DNA of 64,000 nt from Glandiceps talaboti. Taxonomy: Eukaryota > Hemichordata > Enteropneusta > Spengelidae. The stretch's first letter is position 1; each line of letters opens with the position of its first letter. Below, piece after piece: positions 11,701 through 23,700 of the stretch. The notes under the pieces were generated by a model that was given only the letters and a program-made list of their open reading frames with translations, was not told where the DNA came from and did no database searches. A program made the position numbers and the translations under genes. The stretch is taken from assembly GCF_964340395.1 (NCBI RefSeq), contig NC_135565.1:3616642-3680641 (forward strand). Reading direction: 5' to 3'.

Positions 11701-14700
11701 GTACTGTTGTTCTATGTAGATGATTACACAAGTGGGTGATAGCTGTGCCTCAGTTGAGTGCATATAATCACCCTGTAATTAAGATAGTGTCAAACAATAG
11801 AAGTCCCCCAAAAATGTACACATACAGTGCAAGATCAAGCAAGTCATTAGAAATGCTAGACTCCATGAGTACAATTAAACCAATGTCTGCTCAATAGTTA
11901 ATGTGTACACTACAGGTTGCAACAATACTTTCAGTTCGTGTACATCTTAGTTAGCTGAAAGTTTGGTTTCTGCTGTTGTAATATCACTCTAATCATTTAT
12001 GATAGTAAACATTATATCCAGTACTCCAAAACTTTAGGTCAGTAAAGACAAGGTCACGATTTGTAACTGCTTCACTGATAGCCTAAACAATACAATGATG
12101 TATAATTTGTCTTTTTTTTTGGAGTGATAGGCAGTAGTAACCAGTATAAAGAGAAAAAAAACACTAATTTTTCTTACACTTACCAGTCGTTCCTGTGGTG
12201 GCCCTTGAGGAGGGAAGAAGGCAGGGTTTACATGTGGTGCTGGGGGAGCAGAGTGACCTGGAGGAGGCGGATGTCCACCTGGGGGGCCGCCATGATGAGG
12301 AGGGCCTGGATGATGAGGTGGTGGGGGACCATGGACACCAGGAGGTGGAGGACCTCTGTTTGGTGGTGGTGGTGGGCCTCCCATTGGTGGTCCTGGAGGA
12401 CCTGGGGGACCTGGTGGACCCCCGGGTGGTGGTGGACCACCATAGCTACCTGTAAGACAGACAAAAAATTGATAGTTTGTTAGGTCTTTGCTCAAGTTCC
12501 CTTCAATTGTTGAATTTCAAAAGAATTTGGAGTAGAAAGTAGTGCACAGTATAATATCCTCACACTACTATTTTATTCACTGGAGAATTCTCTACAAAAC
12601 TTTAATTTCCCAGTACAGGTGGGTACATAAATATCATTCTTCACCACTTTTCTTTATTTACTTGAAGTGACATAAACCCTGATATCACAAGGATTTTACC
12701 AGTAATTATGCCTGATGGTTTGTGCTATTTTTTGTTGCTCAATGTTGTCAAATCAATTTACCTTCCCAATGTCTGCTTTTGGTACCCCATAGTGGCTTAC
12801 CTGGTGGGGGTGGGGGTGGTGGTCCCCTGTCCCATTCTGGTCCCCTTGGTGGAGGAGGACCTCTTGGATCAGGACCTGGTCCCCTTGGACCAGGTGGAGG
12901 TGCTCTAGGTCCGCCTGGTGGCTGTACATCAAGAACAATCCAATAGAAAATCTTGTTACATACTATTAGGCAATAACACCCAATTAGACATCACGTAACA
13001 TACTACACGTATTTAGTTGAACAAACCAATAGGAAATCATGTAACACAGAACTACATGATATCACACATCAGTAATCATATGACACACCACTGTGTCATA
13101 TATAAGAAAATATGCCATTTGATCCACGTTTAGTAAGTTTGCCATAATGATGTAGATGATGATTTGAAAACAAATAAATTGACCTGATCTTAGTATGATG
13201 GTTTTATCATTTGACCACTTACCGGAGGACCATGGTGGTGATGATGATGATGATGGTGAGGTGGAGGATGTGGTCCCCTTTCTGGTGGAGGAGGACCATG
13301 CATTCCTGGAGGTGGAGGGGGTCCGCCATGACCTGGAGGATAACCTGGAGGAGGTGGTCCCGGCCTTGCACCCCCTTGGTGTCCATGACCAGGACCATGA
13401 CCGGGACCGGGACCATGACCAGGACCATGTCCATGTGGGCCAGGTGGTCCTGGGGGACCTTGAGGAGGTCCACGAGGTGGTGGCCCTGGTCCTGAAATTG
13501 ACAGATTTAAGAGCTTTTTTGAGACTAACCGAAAATGTATATTTTTTTAACCCAAATTTGACATTAATGAGATACACCATGGTACATGATGTACAAATAC
13601 TACTCATAAGGAAGAGTTTCAATTCAAAATCTTAAAGAATTTTCTCGGTTTTTGTTATTACATATAGTTCACCAGATGCCAAGTACTTGAGTTAATATTC
13701 ATCCTTAAACTGAAACCTGCTAAGGAATAACCCAGGGTTTATGTAAACAATGAACACATGAGGGCTGGTCATTCTGAGTTGAAATTTGTGAGGACTGGCC
13801 ATTCTGATTAGAAATTTGTGAGGACTGGCCATTCTGATTAGAAATTTGTGAGGACTGGCCATTCTGATTAGAAATTTGTGAGGACTGGCCATTCTGATTA
13901 GAAATTTGTGAGGACTGGCCATTCTGATTAGAAATTTGTGAGGACTGGCCATTCTGATTAGAAATTTGTAAGGGCTGGCCATTCTGATTAGAAATTTGTG
14001 AGGACTGGCCATTCTGATTAGAAATTTGTGAGGACTGGCCATTCTGATTAGAAATTTGTGAGGACTGGCCATTCTGATTAGAAATTTGTGAGGACTGGCC
14101 ATTCTGATTAGAAATTTGTGAGGACTGGCCATTCTGATTAGAAATTTGTGAGGACTGGCCATTCTGATTAGAAATTTGTGAGGACTGGCCATTCTGATTA
14201 GAAATTTGTGAGGACTGGTTATTCTGATTAGAAATTTGTGAGGACTGGCCATTCTGGGTTGAAATTTGTAAGGACTGGCCATTCTGATTTGTAAACAATT
14301 CTCGCTATCTGCAATACAATTCTATGCATCGCTAAGGAGTCAAATGGAACGCAGTCTCGCGACCATGCTTGCATTTGTCGACACCTACACTTCTGGTCGC
14401 CTATGTCAATACACGTGAATGTTTCTTCCAAACAGTTTAATTTGTAACAAATAAGATAAACGCAAATTTTAAGCTCATATAATTATGGAGGTGGGAAATT
14501 TAAATATGTACAGTATCTTTCCAGAGCAAAATTACAAGAGATGTCTCCAACTGAAAATGGGAAAGAAACATTCCTGTGTATTAGCATAGCCGACCCGGAA
14601 GTGTAGTTGTCGACATTAGAACGCGTTGTCGCGCGACTTCGTTCCATTTGACTCCACAGTGATGTGTAGAATTGTATTGCAGGTAGCGAGAATTGAATTA

Positions 14701-17700
14701 TAAAGTAAACATATGCTATTCCATCTTGGAACCAAAGTGAATCAATAAACAATTTCATCCATTTTGTATCAGTTGATTCTATTCTAGTTTGGAAGTGATT
14801 TGAACTATACTTAGTAACTGCTACAATATTTTTTTCTTTTCTATTCCATGCCATTCCAATCCCAACATCATAGATTTTCTACACTTCCAGTAGTGTTAGG
14901 AATTATCTCTTAGAACGACTTGCCTCTTGAAACTTCTGCTATTTATGACTTTGTTTGACCACAAACATTTTATCTTAACAAGTTTCTGAACTATAAATAT
15001 AGATTAATGTTACTAAAATTCCATACATACTGAACTTACGCATGTTTGGTCCTCCTGGTCCTGGTGGTGGTGAGGGTCCTGGACCTGGTCCTGGTCCCAT
15101 ATGTCTTGGATGTCCTGGTGGACCAGGTGGTCCTGGTGGAAACCTTTGACCTCGATCACCTGGGCCTCCCATTCTAGGACCATTAGACTGACCAGGTGGT
15201 CCTCTAGGTGGTGGTGGTCCACCTGGTCTACCCTGCATTCTACCCTCACCAGGTGGTCCTGCTTTGCCTTCTCCCGACATTTGACCCGATTGAGCTGTTG
15301 ATATGAGATGAAACACAAAAGCTTCAAGAAACTGTTAAAATGCTAGATCAAACTTTATTAAAGGAACATGGGCTAGATCAGGAAATAAAATCTCTGATGT
15401 TTGTGTTTTATGCGAACAATTTAGACATGATATCATACTTACTGAAATGTGTGTAATCATCGTTACTGAACTTTGAGATCTGTAGTATAACAGTCAAGCA
15501 AACCAAATACATTATTTGATGAGGTGTTTTGGGGGTAAGTAAACACGTGTCAACTAGGAAATGCTCTTTCCATGGTAAAATCAACAAAAACATGATTATA
15601 CAATGATTTTAAAACAAGTATTTGATGAATGGTGTCTCAAACTGGCACAGGGAAGGATTCAATCTAAGACTCTCACGTTATTGTTATCAGAGCTGTATAG
15701 ATTCAATCTAAGGTTCTCACGTTATTGTTATAAGGAGCTGTATAGATTCAATCTAAGGTTCTCACACTATTGTTATCAGGAGCTGTATAGATTCAATCTA
15801 AGGTTCTCATGTTATTGTTATCAGGAGCTGTATACATTCAATCTAAGGTTCTCATGTTATTGTTACTGGCTGTATAGATTCGATCTAAGGTTCTCATGTT
15901 ATTGTTATCAGGAGCTGTATAGATTCAACCTAAGGTTCTCATGTTACTGTTACTGGCTGTATAGATTCAATCTAAGGTTCTCATGTTATTGTTACTGGGA
16001 GCTGTATAGATTCAATCTAAGGTTCTCACGTTATTGTTATCAGGAGCTGTATAGATTCAATCTAAGGTTCTCATGTTATTGTTATCAGGAGCTGTATACA
16101 TTCAATCTAAGGTTCTCATGTTATTGTTACTGGCTGTATAGATTCGATCTAAGGTTCTCATGTTATTGTTATCAGGAGCTGTATAGATTCAACCTAAGGT
16201 TCTCATGTTACTGTTACTGGCTGTATAGATTCAATCTAAGGTTCTCATGTTATTGTTACTGGGAGCTGTATAGATTCAATCTAAGGTTCTCACGTTATTG
16301 TTATCAGGAGCTGTATAGATTCAATCTAAGGTTCTCATGTTATTGTTATCAGGAGCTGTATACATTCAATCTAAGGTTCTCACGTTATTGTTATCAGGAG
16401 CTGTATAGATTCAATCTAAGGTTCTCACAGTTATTGTTATCAGGAGCTGTATAGATTCAATCTAAGGTTCTCACGTTATTGCTATCAGGAGCTGTATACA
16501 TTCAATCTAAATTTCTTATGTTATTGTTATCGGGAGCTGTATGGATTCAATCTAAGGCCCCCAAAAATAATTGCTTCTGGTCAGCTCACACATCACTTAA
16601 ATACCCACATCAGTCTTTTTATTTTCCGTGCTTGTCCAACCTATTAAGTGGGCAGATTGAGGGGAAAACACAAAAAGGAAGGGAATAACAGGTGATAATG
16701 ATGGCTAAAGAACAATGCAAACAGCATGGCAGTATATGAAGCAGTTTATGTTAAATAACATATTAAAGATTTTCTTCATCACATATTGAGAAAGGACTTT
16801 TTTCAATGTATCTGAAATAGTTCAAGTTGCACTAGCTGTAACTTGGATTTTTTTCATTAAATAACCAAATAAATATTCTCCAATAATTACTCAGTTACTT
16901 ATATAAAGACATTGTATCTGTGTTAATTTATGGTCAATATTATCCATAGGTGGTTGCCATTTAAAAATTGCAATAGTTTGTAACTTTAGTATCATTTTTT
17001 ATTTATTTGACAACCACAGTCTAATTCACTGAACGGTGTTAAAATAGCAATAATCAGGGGTCGATCTTATCCATTAGTACTGTAATAATATGTTTAATTG
17101 TGATCACCGTTAAGGGCGCTGATTTTTGGGTGCGAACCTAAAAATAAATTTGATATGATTTATCAAGTATACAGCTACAAAAAATATGTTCACTTATAAG
17201 TGATTCACTAATGTTCAGGGTGTAAATTATTGTATCTAACAAAACATTTAAACAAATATAGATTTAGTTGTAGCTAGTTCAGCTTTTAATAAGTATTCCA
17301 TTGATTTGTGCCATCAAACATTCAGAAAGGACTATTTTCAATGTACCTGAAATAGAATTTTACCATCTATGTGTGTTGTACAAATTTTACAATCACTTTG
17401 GTGTTTTTCATCGGGGCATCAAATTTGGGAAAACAACAGCTAACATTTTTTATGAATGCCAGTTACATAGCAATTCTTTACATTGTCTGTAAAATTAAAA
17501 CTACTTTATAAGCTCCGTAAAACATGATTAACATGGAAAAATTAAGAACTACATTAGAACTTAGAACGCTTCACCACTAATGAATTTTTGATTGGGAAAT
17601 GCTGAGAATAGAATAAATCACAAAGTACACTACAGTTACTCAGGTCCTCACTTCCAGCTTCTGAACAGCACTCCAAGTGGCCAAACTATACAATCTTTTG

Positions 17701-20700
17701 TCTTTCTGAAAATCATTATATTATGATTTAGCTGGTCACACATAATGCTGTCTGGTCGATGATCCTCATTTCCACTCAAAGCTTCTGAACAGCACTCCTA
17801 GTGGCCAAGTTATAAAATCTTTTGTCTTTATGATAGCTGGAATATGATCATTTCGCATAGGATTTATTTACACACTGGAAACTATTCTCTGTTATAACAC
17901 GTTGTTTTCACACTGCCCTCAGTGATTGGCTAACAGCATCTCACATGGTATGGACTAGTGACCCATAGTGATCTCTCAATTTTCAGATTGGGCACTTTTC
18001 GTCTTCTATTTTCCCTGACCACTACAGTACTCATGTAGTCATATCAGTGATTAGTTTTGACTGTGGAAATAGTGTGTGCCTGAGATGTGATGTGTTATGA
18101 AACACTTATTGCCTGGCCTTATTTCAGCAATAGAAGACGTCATAAGTTGTTACGTAGCAACTATTGCCCTCAGTTGTCAGCATTGGTAAATAGTTGCTGC
18201 AAACAACACTTGAGGTACTAGACATGTACTACTGCCCTCATAGCCAGGCAATGAGTGTATACCAATAGGTTGTGACAAGTCACAAACTATTCAAAATAGA
18301 AAAAATACACCTGTCGTACCATGAGGCCTGTGTCATGATATCGTCACACTAGCCCAAAATCTGAAATTTGTTCATTTTAAATTTTTATATTACAAACCCA
18401 AAATTTTGGAACCCACACAAAATGAAAGTCTGTGACATGAAGTTCCAGGTTCCTTGTATACAAGACCAGATTGAACATTTTTTTCTGACTTTATCAGTTG
18501 CAAACACTACATTGCTTGGATCGGTACCAAAGTACCCTATAGGTACATCAAGAACCCCTTTTAAGGGTTATATTTCAATCCCGGTTATAGCATTAGTGTT
18601 ATAAGGATTACATGGGAATATTCTTTTGTTCTGGGTAAAGTTTCATACCTAGAAATTAGCATTTAACCCATCCTCCCCTACAGAACAAATTTGACACTGT
18701 GAGCTAACACAACCACTCATTTCAACAGACCCCATGGTAAGACATATAATCCCAAACCAAAAAAAACTACACAAAATTTACTTACAGTCAAATTCCTTAC
18801 CTTTCCGGGAGGCCATCTCAAATTGGTTAAGGCTCTGTCTGTTACATGGAGTCACTATTGGATGTTGTCCATGTAACTCTCTGAAAGAACAAACAAATGA
18901 AAGTGTTTTAGTTCTGGGTTACAATTCTCTTTATCTGCAATAGCATTTTACCTCATGCTAGAGGGTCAAAATAGAACAAGAAGGTTGACTTATTCTCATG
19001 CATGCCTATAGTAATGCATGTGAAGCTGTGGAGCAGAAGTTATGAGTGTCGACAATGTCTATTTTTATGAAGCGCCTAGGCAGTCATATTCTATTTCGAG
19101 TACCAAGAATTATGTCAAATTATGTTATCTTTCCCCAGTCAGTTTACCACAGCTATCCACAGTGTACGGTTAAATGTACTCAGCTCTCACACCAGTCTTA
19201 CTCAATGGTCCACAGTGTACGGTTAAATGTACTCAGCTCTCACACCAGTCTTACTCAATGGTCCACAGTGTACGGTTAAATGTACTCAGCTCTCACATCA
19301 GTCTTATTCAATGTTTAGAAAGACCAGAGCTGACTCCACACAAGTTTTACCACTTCCATTGGTTGGTCAAGGACATTTGACAACAAAGTCAACCCAGCTG
19401 TATTAACTGCAACCCAGTAGGACAGAGGTTGCTATATGAACACTTTAATTCAAGTGTTCTCCACGGATTGTTCTGATAGCAGGGTGACTAATTTGAATAA
19501 CTTAGTCATATAATTTGCATAACAAAAAGTTCAGAGACGAGTAGTTCGCATCTGGCCGAAATCTTGTGATACTTACTACTTGCTATAGTTTACTACATAG
19601 AACTTAAAAAAACTCGCAAGAGTTGTGATGTCATTACCCGTCATGTTGGGATTTTGTATACAGTCACCCTGGTTGAACTTCACGACAGACAATGGCCAAC
19701 TATTAACTAAAAGTGTTTTCAGAGTAAATTTAAACATAAAACCAATGATCGGACACAGCATCCCCACTTTATCAAAAGGTATACAAGTCTATTATACTTT
19801 TTTGATGACGTTGAAGAATACAAGTCAAAAGTCTATAGCATCACGTTTGCCATGTAATTCATGCCATCACATAGACAGTGCATGGAAACATGTTATCACA
19901 TGGCACACTGGTGCCACTTTACTTCGGAAAAGGTGTGAATGATCGTTGTTTTAGGGCATTTGTTTTCTTAGAGGGTTTAACATGTGATAACAAATAATGA
20001 TGGCAATGAAGGGTTCAAAGGATGCAAATGTTCATGGAACAATACAGGGGGTGGGAGATTAGGGCATGATACACCAGGCGGCAAAACATTTAAAGCAGGG
20101 CACTGGACATTGATACAAGCCATTGGAGTTGAGGAGGGACGTTATAGGTCTGTACCAGGGTCAATAACTGTATAGTATCTATTTCAACCACTAACTTGCA
20201 TACAAATGTGTACATCTGGATATCTATTGTCAGTTCACTGTTGTACATTCTGCTATCTCCCTAGTTTGAAAACAGGTAGGTATTTATTGTACAGTCAATT
20301 CACTGTTTTACAGTTTTGCCCAATACTTACTTTTTAGGTAATTTATCCATGATAAGTCTGTATGAGGACTCCGATCCTACATGGACAGCACAGAAACCTT
20401 TAGACTGTCCGTTGGCTCTGTTCTCGTAAAATTTAATCTCTTGTAAATCCAACACCCCTGTACTCATAATGGCATCTGCCAGATCTTGATCTGTTGTCCA
20501 CTGGAATAGAAAAAGTTCAGAAATTTTAAAATTAACACATATTTTGTAACTTTTTGAAACACACTGTTACCTCTTAAATGTACAGTAGAATGATCTTGAA
20601 CAGGGTAAGTCTGTAGAGTATGCCATGACAGGGCGCCCTCACACACTGGCCAACTCCCTCAGGAGTGGCATGATATGTTATATCTTACGTGCTAGACTGT

Positions 20701-23700
20701 GGTGTACTTATCACGAAATTTACTATTTCATGGACATGCAATATTACATGACATACATTGTATTGGACTGTGATAGATATGTCGTATCACAGCACTCCAA
20801 GAAAGGGGTGGATCAATGTGTGAGAGCCCTCAAAACGACATACTGGTACCTTACAGATTATCTTTGTATTTGTCATGACAAGAAACTGTGATGAAGGTGA
20901 TGTCATCACATGAGGTTTTCCCATAATCCCTTGCAGGAAATATCCAAAATTACTGAACACATGTCAAGTGCAGTAGGGCTTCATTACAAGATTTCAAAGT
21001 TGAATAAGCACTATTTTATTACTCAACATGTATTTAAGTTGATTAGCAGTAATCAATACATGTGTAAGAAAAACAGAAATAAGTCTGACTGGACTTTTCC
21101 TTTAACCCTTTCACCACCAATTCCCGCTATTGCGGGAACGCTCTAGGGCGCCCACCAATTCCCGCTATTGCGGGAACGCCAAAGTTCATTCACCTACCTC
21201 GCCGTTATGCCGTTTAACGGCAGCTATTGCTGCAAAAATTGCTGCCATAACTAGTTCCACACATGCGTATTAGCCTTGTTTATCTACACAGCCATTTTGA
21301 AAGCATGACAGTGAACGGTATCTCGAGTACGATCCAAATGACGAGCGACCGTAATTTTTTGTGCGTTTTTCGCTCACGAAATCGAATTTCAACATGGCGG
21401 AAGTAATTAACGGCTCTCATAACATGGCCTACGATATAAATTATGTCACTATCTTTGGATATTTCGACAGAATTTGACTTGAAATACATCGTTGAATACA
21501 AGTGTTTAGCTATGGGAACACATTGTACTTGTATGTAAGCATCAAATTCCCGCTAAGGCCGTGTGAGCTGCCGACGGCAGTTTACGGTTGAATTTTTGAA
21601 TGTCGTTCAAATTTACGCAATCTTGTGACCGTGCCGACGCCTATGCTAACGTTCTAATGGGTAATTTTGGGCTATATAGTGGATTATTTTGGTTTTATTT
21701 CTTTTTGTTACGGCTCAATAATGACTTGTATTTGTATTAGCTCAGTGTGTAGAGGTCAGTGGAGGGAAACTTACTCGTGATATGGGCGATTTTCCGATCG
21801 GATTTTTTACGCGAGTTTTTCAATGTAAAATTCAAATTTCAACATCGCTGAGGCAAAATCTGTCTCCCCTAACATCGTTTGCAATGTAAATAAAGGTGCT
21901 GTTCGTAGAAATTTCCACTCAATTTTGACTATGAATACGATGTTTTATACAAGGAGATGGCTGCGTGAACTCGATGCAGTATATGGAAGGATCAGATTAT
22001 CGCAACGTAACTTCAAAGTCCCGACTGCAGATTTGCTCTTGTGGGTAAACATGTCGGCGAAAAGCGTCACGTTGGCGTCCCGATTCGGACTCGTAAACTA
22101 CCAACTTGGGGGCATTTTTTACTGATTTTGAGGATAAATTTGGTGATAATTTTTTGTTGTTCTGTCAAATAATGATATATAATTACACAAACTGATTTTT
22201 CTGAAGGTATTGGGGCGACGACTTTAGATATTTTTGTCCCTTTGATTGCCGGTGTGGGGCTGACTATTGCGTCGTAATCGGATTAGTGAGCCGTTAATTA
22301 TTTTCGTTCAAATTTATTACGACTAAAAATAACATTTTCTGACAAATTTTCGCCGATTTTGACCATTTAACCAGTATACAGAAGTTTTGTAGGAACATAA
22401 ATGTTGGTAATTTGAATTTTGTTTGTAATATAAATATTTTGTTTATTTGTGATATGTCAATAAATAAACAACCTATGCTTGTTTTATTAATATTTTATTA
22501 CATTAATCCATATTTCGGTTATGTGTGTGATATTTGAATTTATGTATTTGCTACTATGATGTAGAACATTTATTTTCCATTCAAATGATACCTTATTTTT
22601 AAAAAATAAGCAACTCTAAGTATTTTTATATCAGTTTGATTACACCACACTCACTCTCACATTATGTTAGTGAGGGGGCTGGTGGACAACACACAATCCC
22701 ATGAGGCCATTGGTGGTGAAAGGGTTAAGTTGATAGCAGTAATCAATACAAGGTGAAGTGTACCAAAAACAGAAATAAGTCTGACTGGACTTTTCCTTTA
22801 AAGGTGATTCAAAATGCTCACATTCACTATCGCTAATTTGCTAGACGACATGTTTGTGAAATGCATTCTGGTTTTAAAACTTTTCAAAAGCGTCTGCAAA
22901 CACCTTAAAATGACCCTTTTTCAGTCACTTCCCTTCGGATTTACTTCGAGAGTTTTCGGGTATTTCCGGTCCCACCTAGACCACGGGATTTTATGACGTC
23001 ATAAAGAGACATGGATAGCACGTAGCCTATGGCGAGCATAGTCACTAGGTGAACAAAACTCAACAGCATTGTGAAAAAATACATTGCTAATGGTTGTAAC
23101 AGACATCAGTAAACAAAAACTACACTCTACATGTCTTATTAACCAACATTTACCGATATTTACTCACACTTTCTCACTAATTGGCAGTGTCTGTGGGTAT
23201 AAATGCTAAAATATGATCTCCCCATATTATGGCAAAATAAATCAAAACGGCTAGACTACAGTGTAGATATACGTAAACACTTGTAATGTCGCTCGCGTGT
23301 TTCAATTTATTTATCTGATTTTTTTTATTATTTGCCGAGGAGAAGCATTACAATATCTTCGACAGGCATGGCGTCGACAGCATATTATAGCCCACTATAC
23401 TCGACTATACTCACTGATGTCGCCTTTTGAACGGCGCATTTAGCAACAAAGTAAACATATTTATCTTGAATAAATATACTAGCTATTAGATTGCCATATC
23501 ATCAGCAATAAAATTGTAAAGAATTGAGGAAATTTCGTGAGTTTAGTGTTGTCATTTACATGACTTTAGCAACTTGTCTGGAAGAAAACTTGTATGGTTT
23601 CCCTTGTTGCGATATCACTTAATTTAATGCAACAATGCAACATGCCTATTCATTAGAAGAATTCTGTAACGAATCATGGTATTCGAAGTGTACAGTTTAG

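Noticed and set aside
12195-12455. Plus-strand ORFs opposite the proline-rich exons
   Set aside because: Complement shadows of GC-rich CPSF6 exons.
13692-14298. Two ~195-codon minus-strand ORFs with 10-residue repeats ([10 protein letters not shown] and [10 protein letters not shown])
   Set aside because: Both frames of a 30-bp intronic minisatellite; flanking exon phases of CPSF6 skip it.
11392-15294. Gly-Pro-Pro-rich exons as a collagen gene
   Set aside because: Pattern is not strict Gly-X-Y; the frame joins to the RRM and [11 protein letters not shown] signatures of CPSF6.
15603-16454. 283-codon plus-strand ORF ([15 protein letters not shown] repeats)
   Set aside because: Product of a 45/42-bp tandem repeat inside a CPSF6 intron; unit length is a multiple of 3, so stops are avoided by periodicity.
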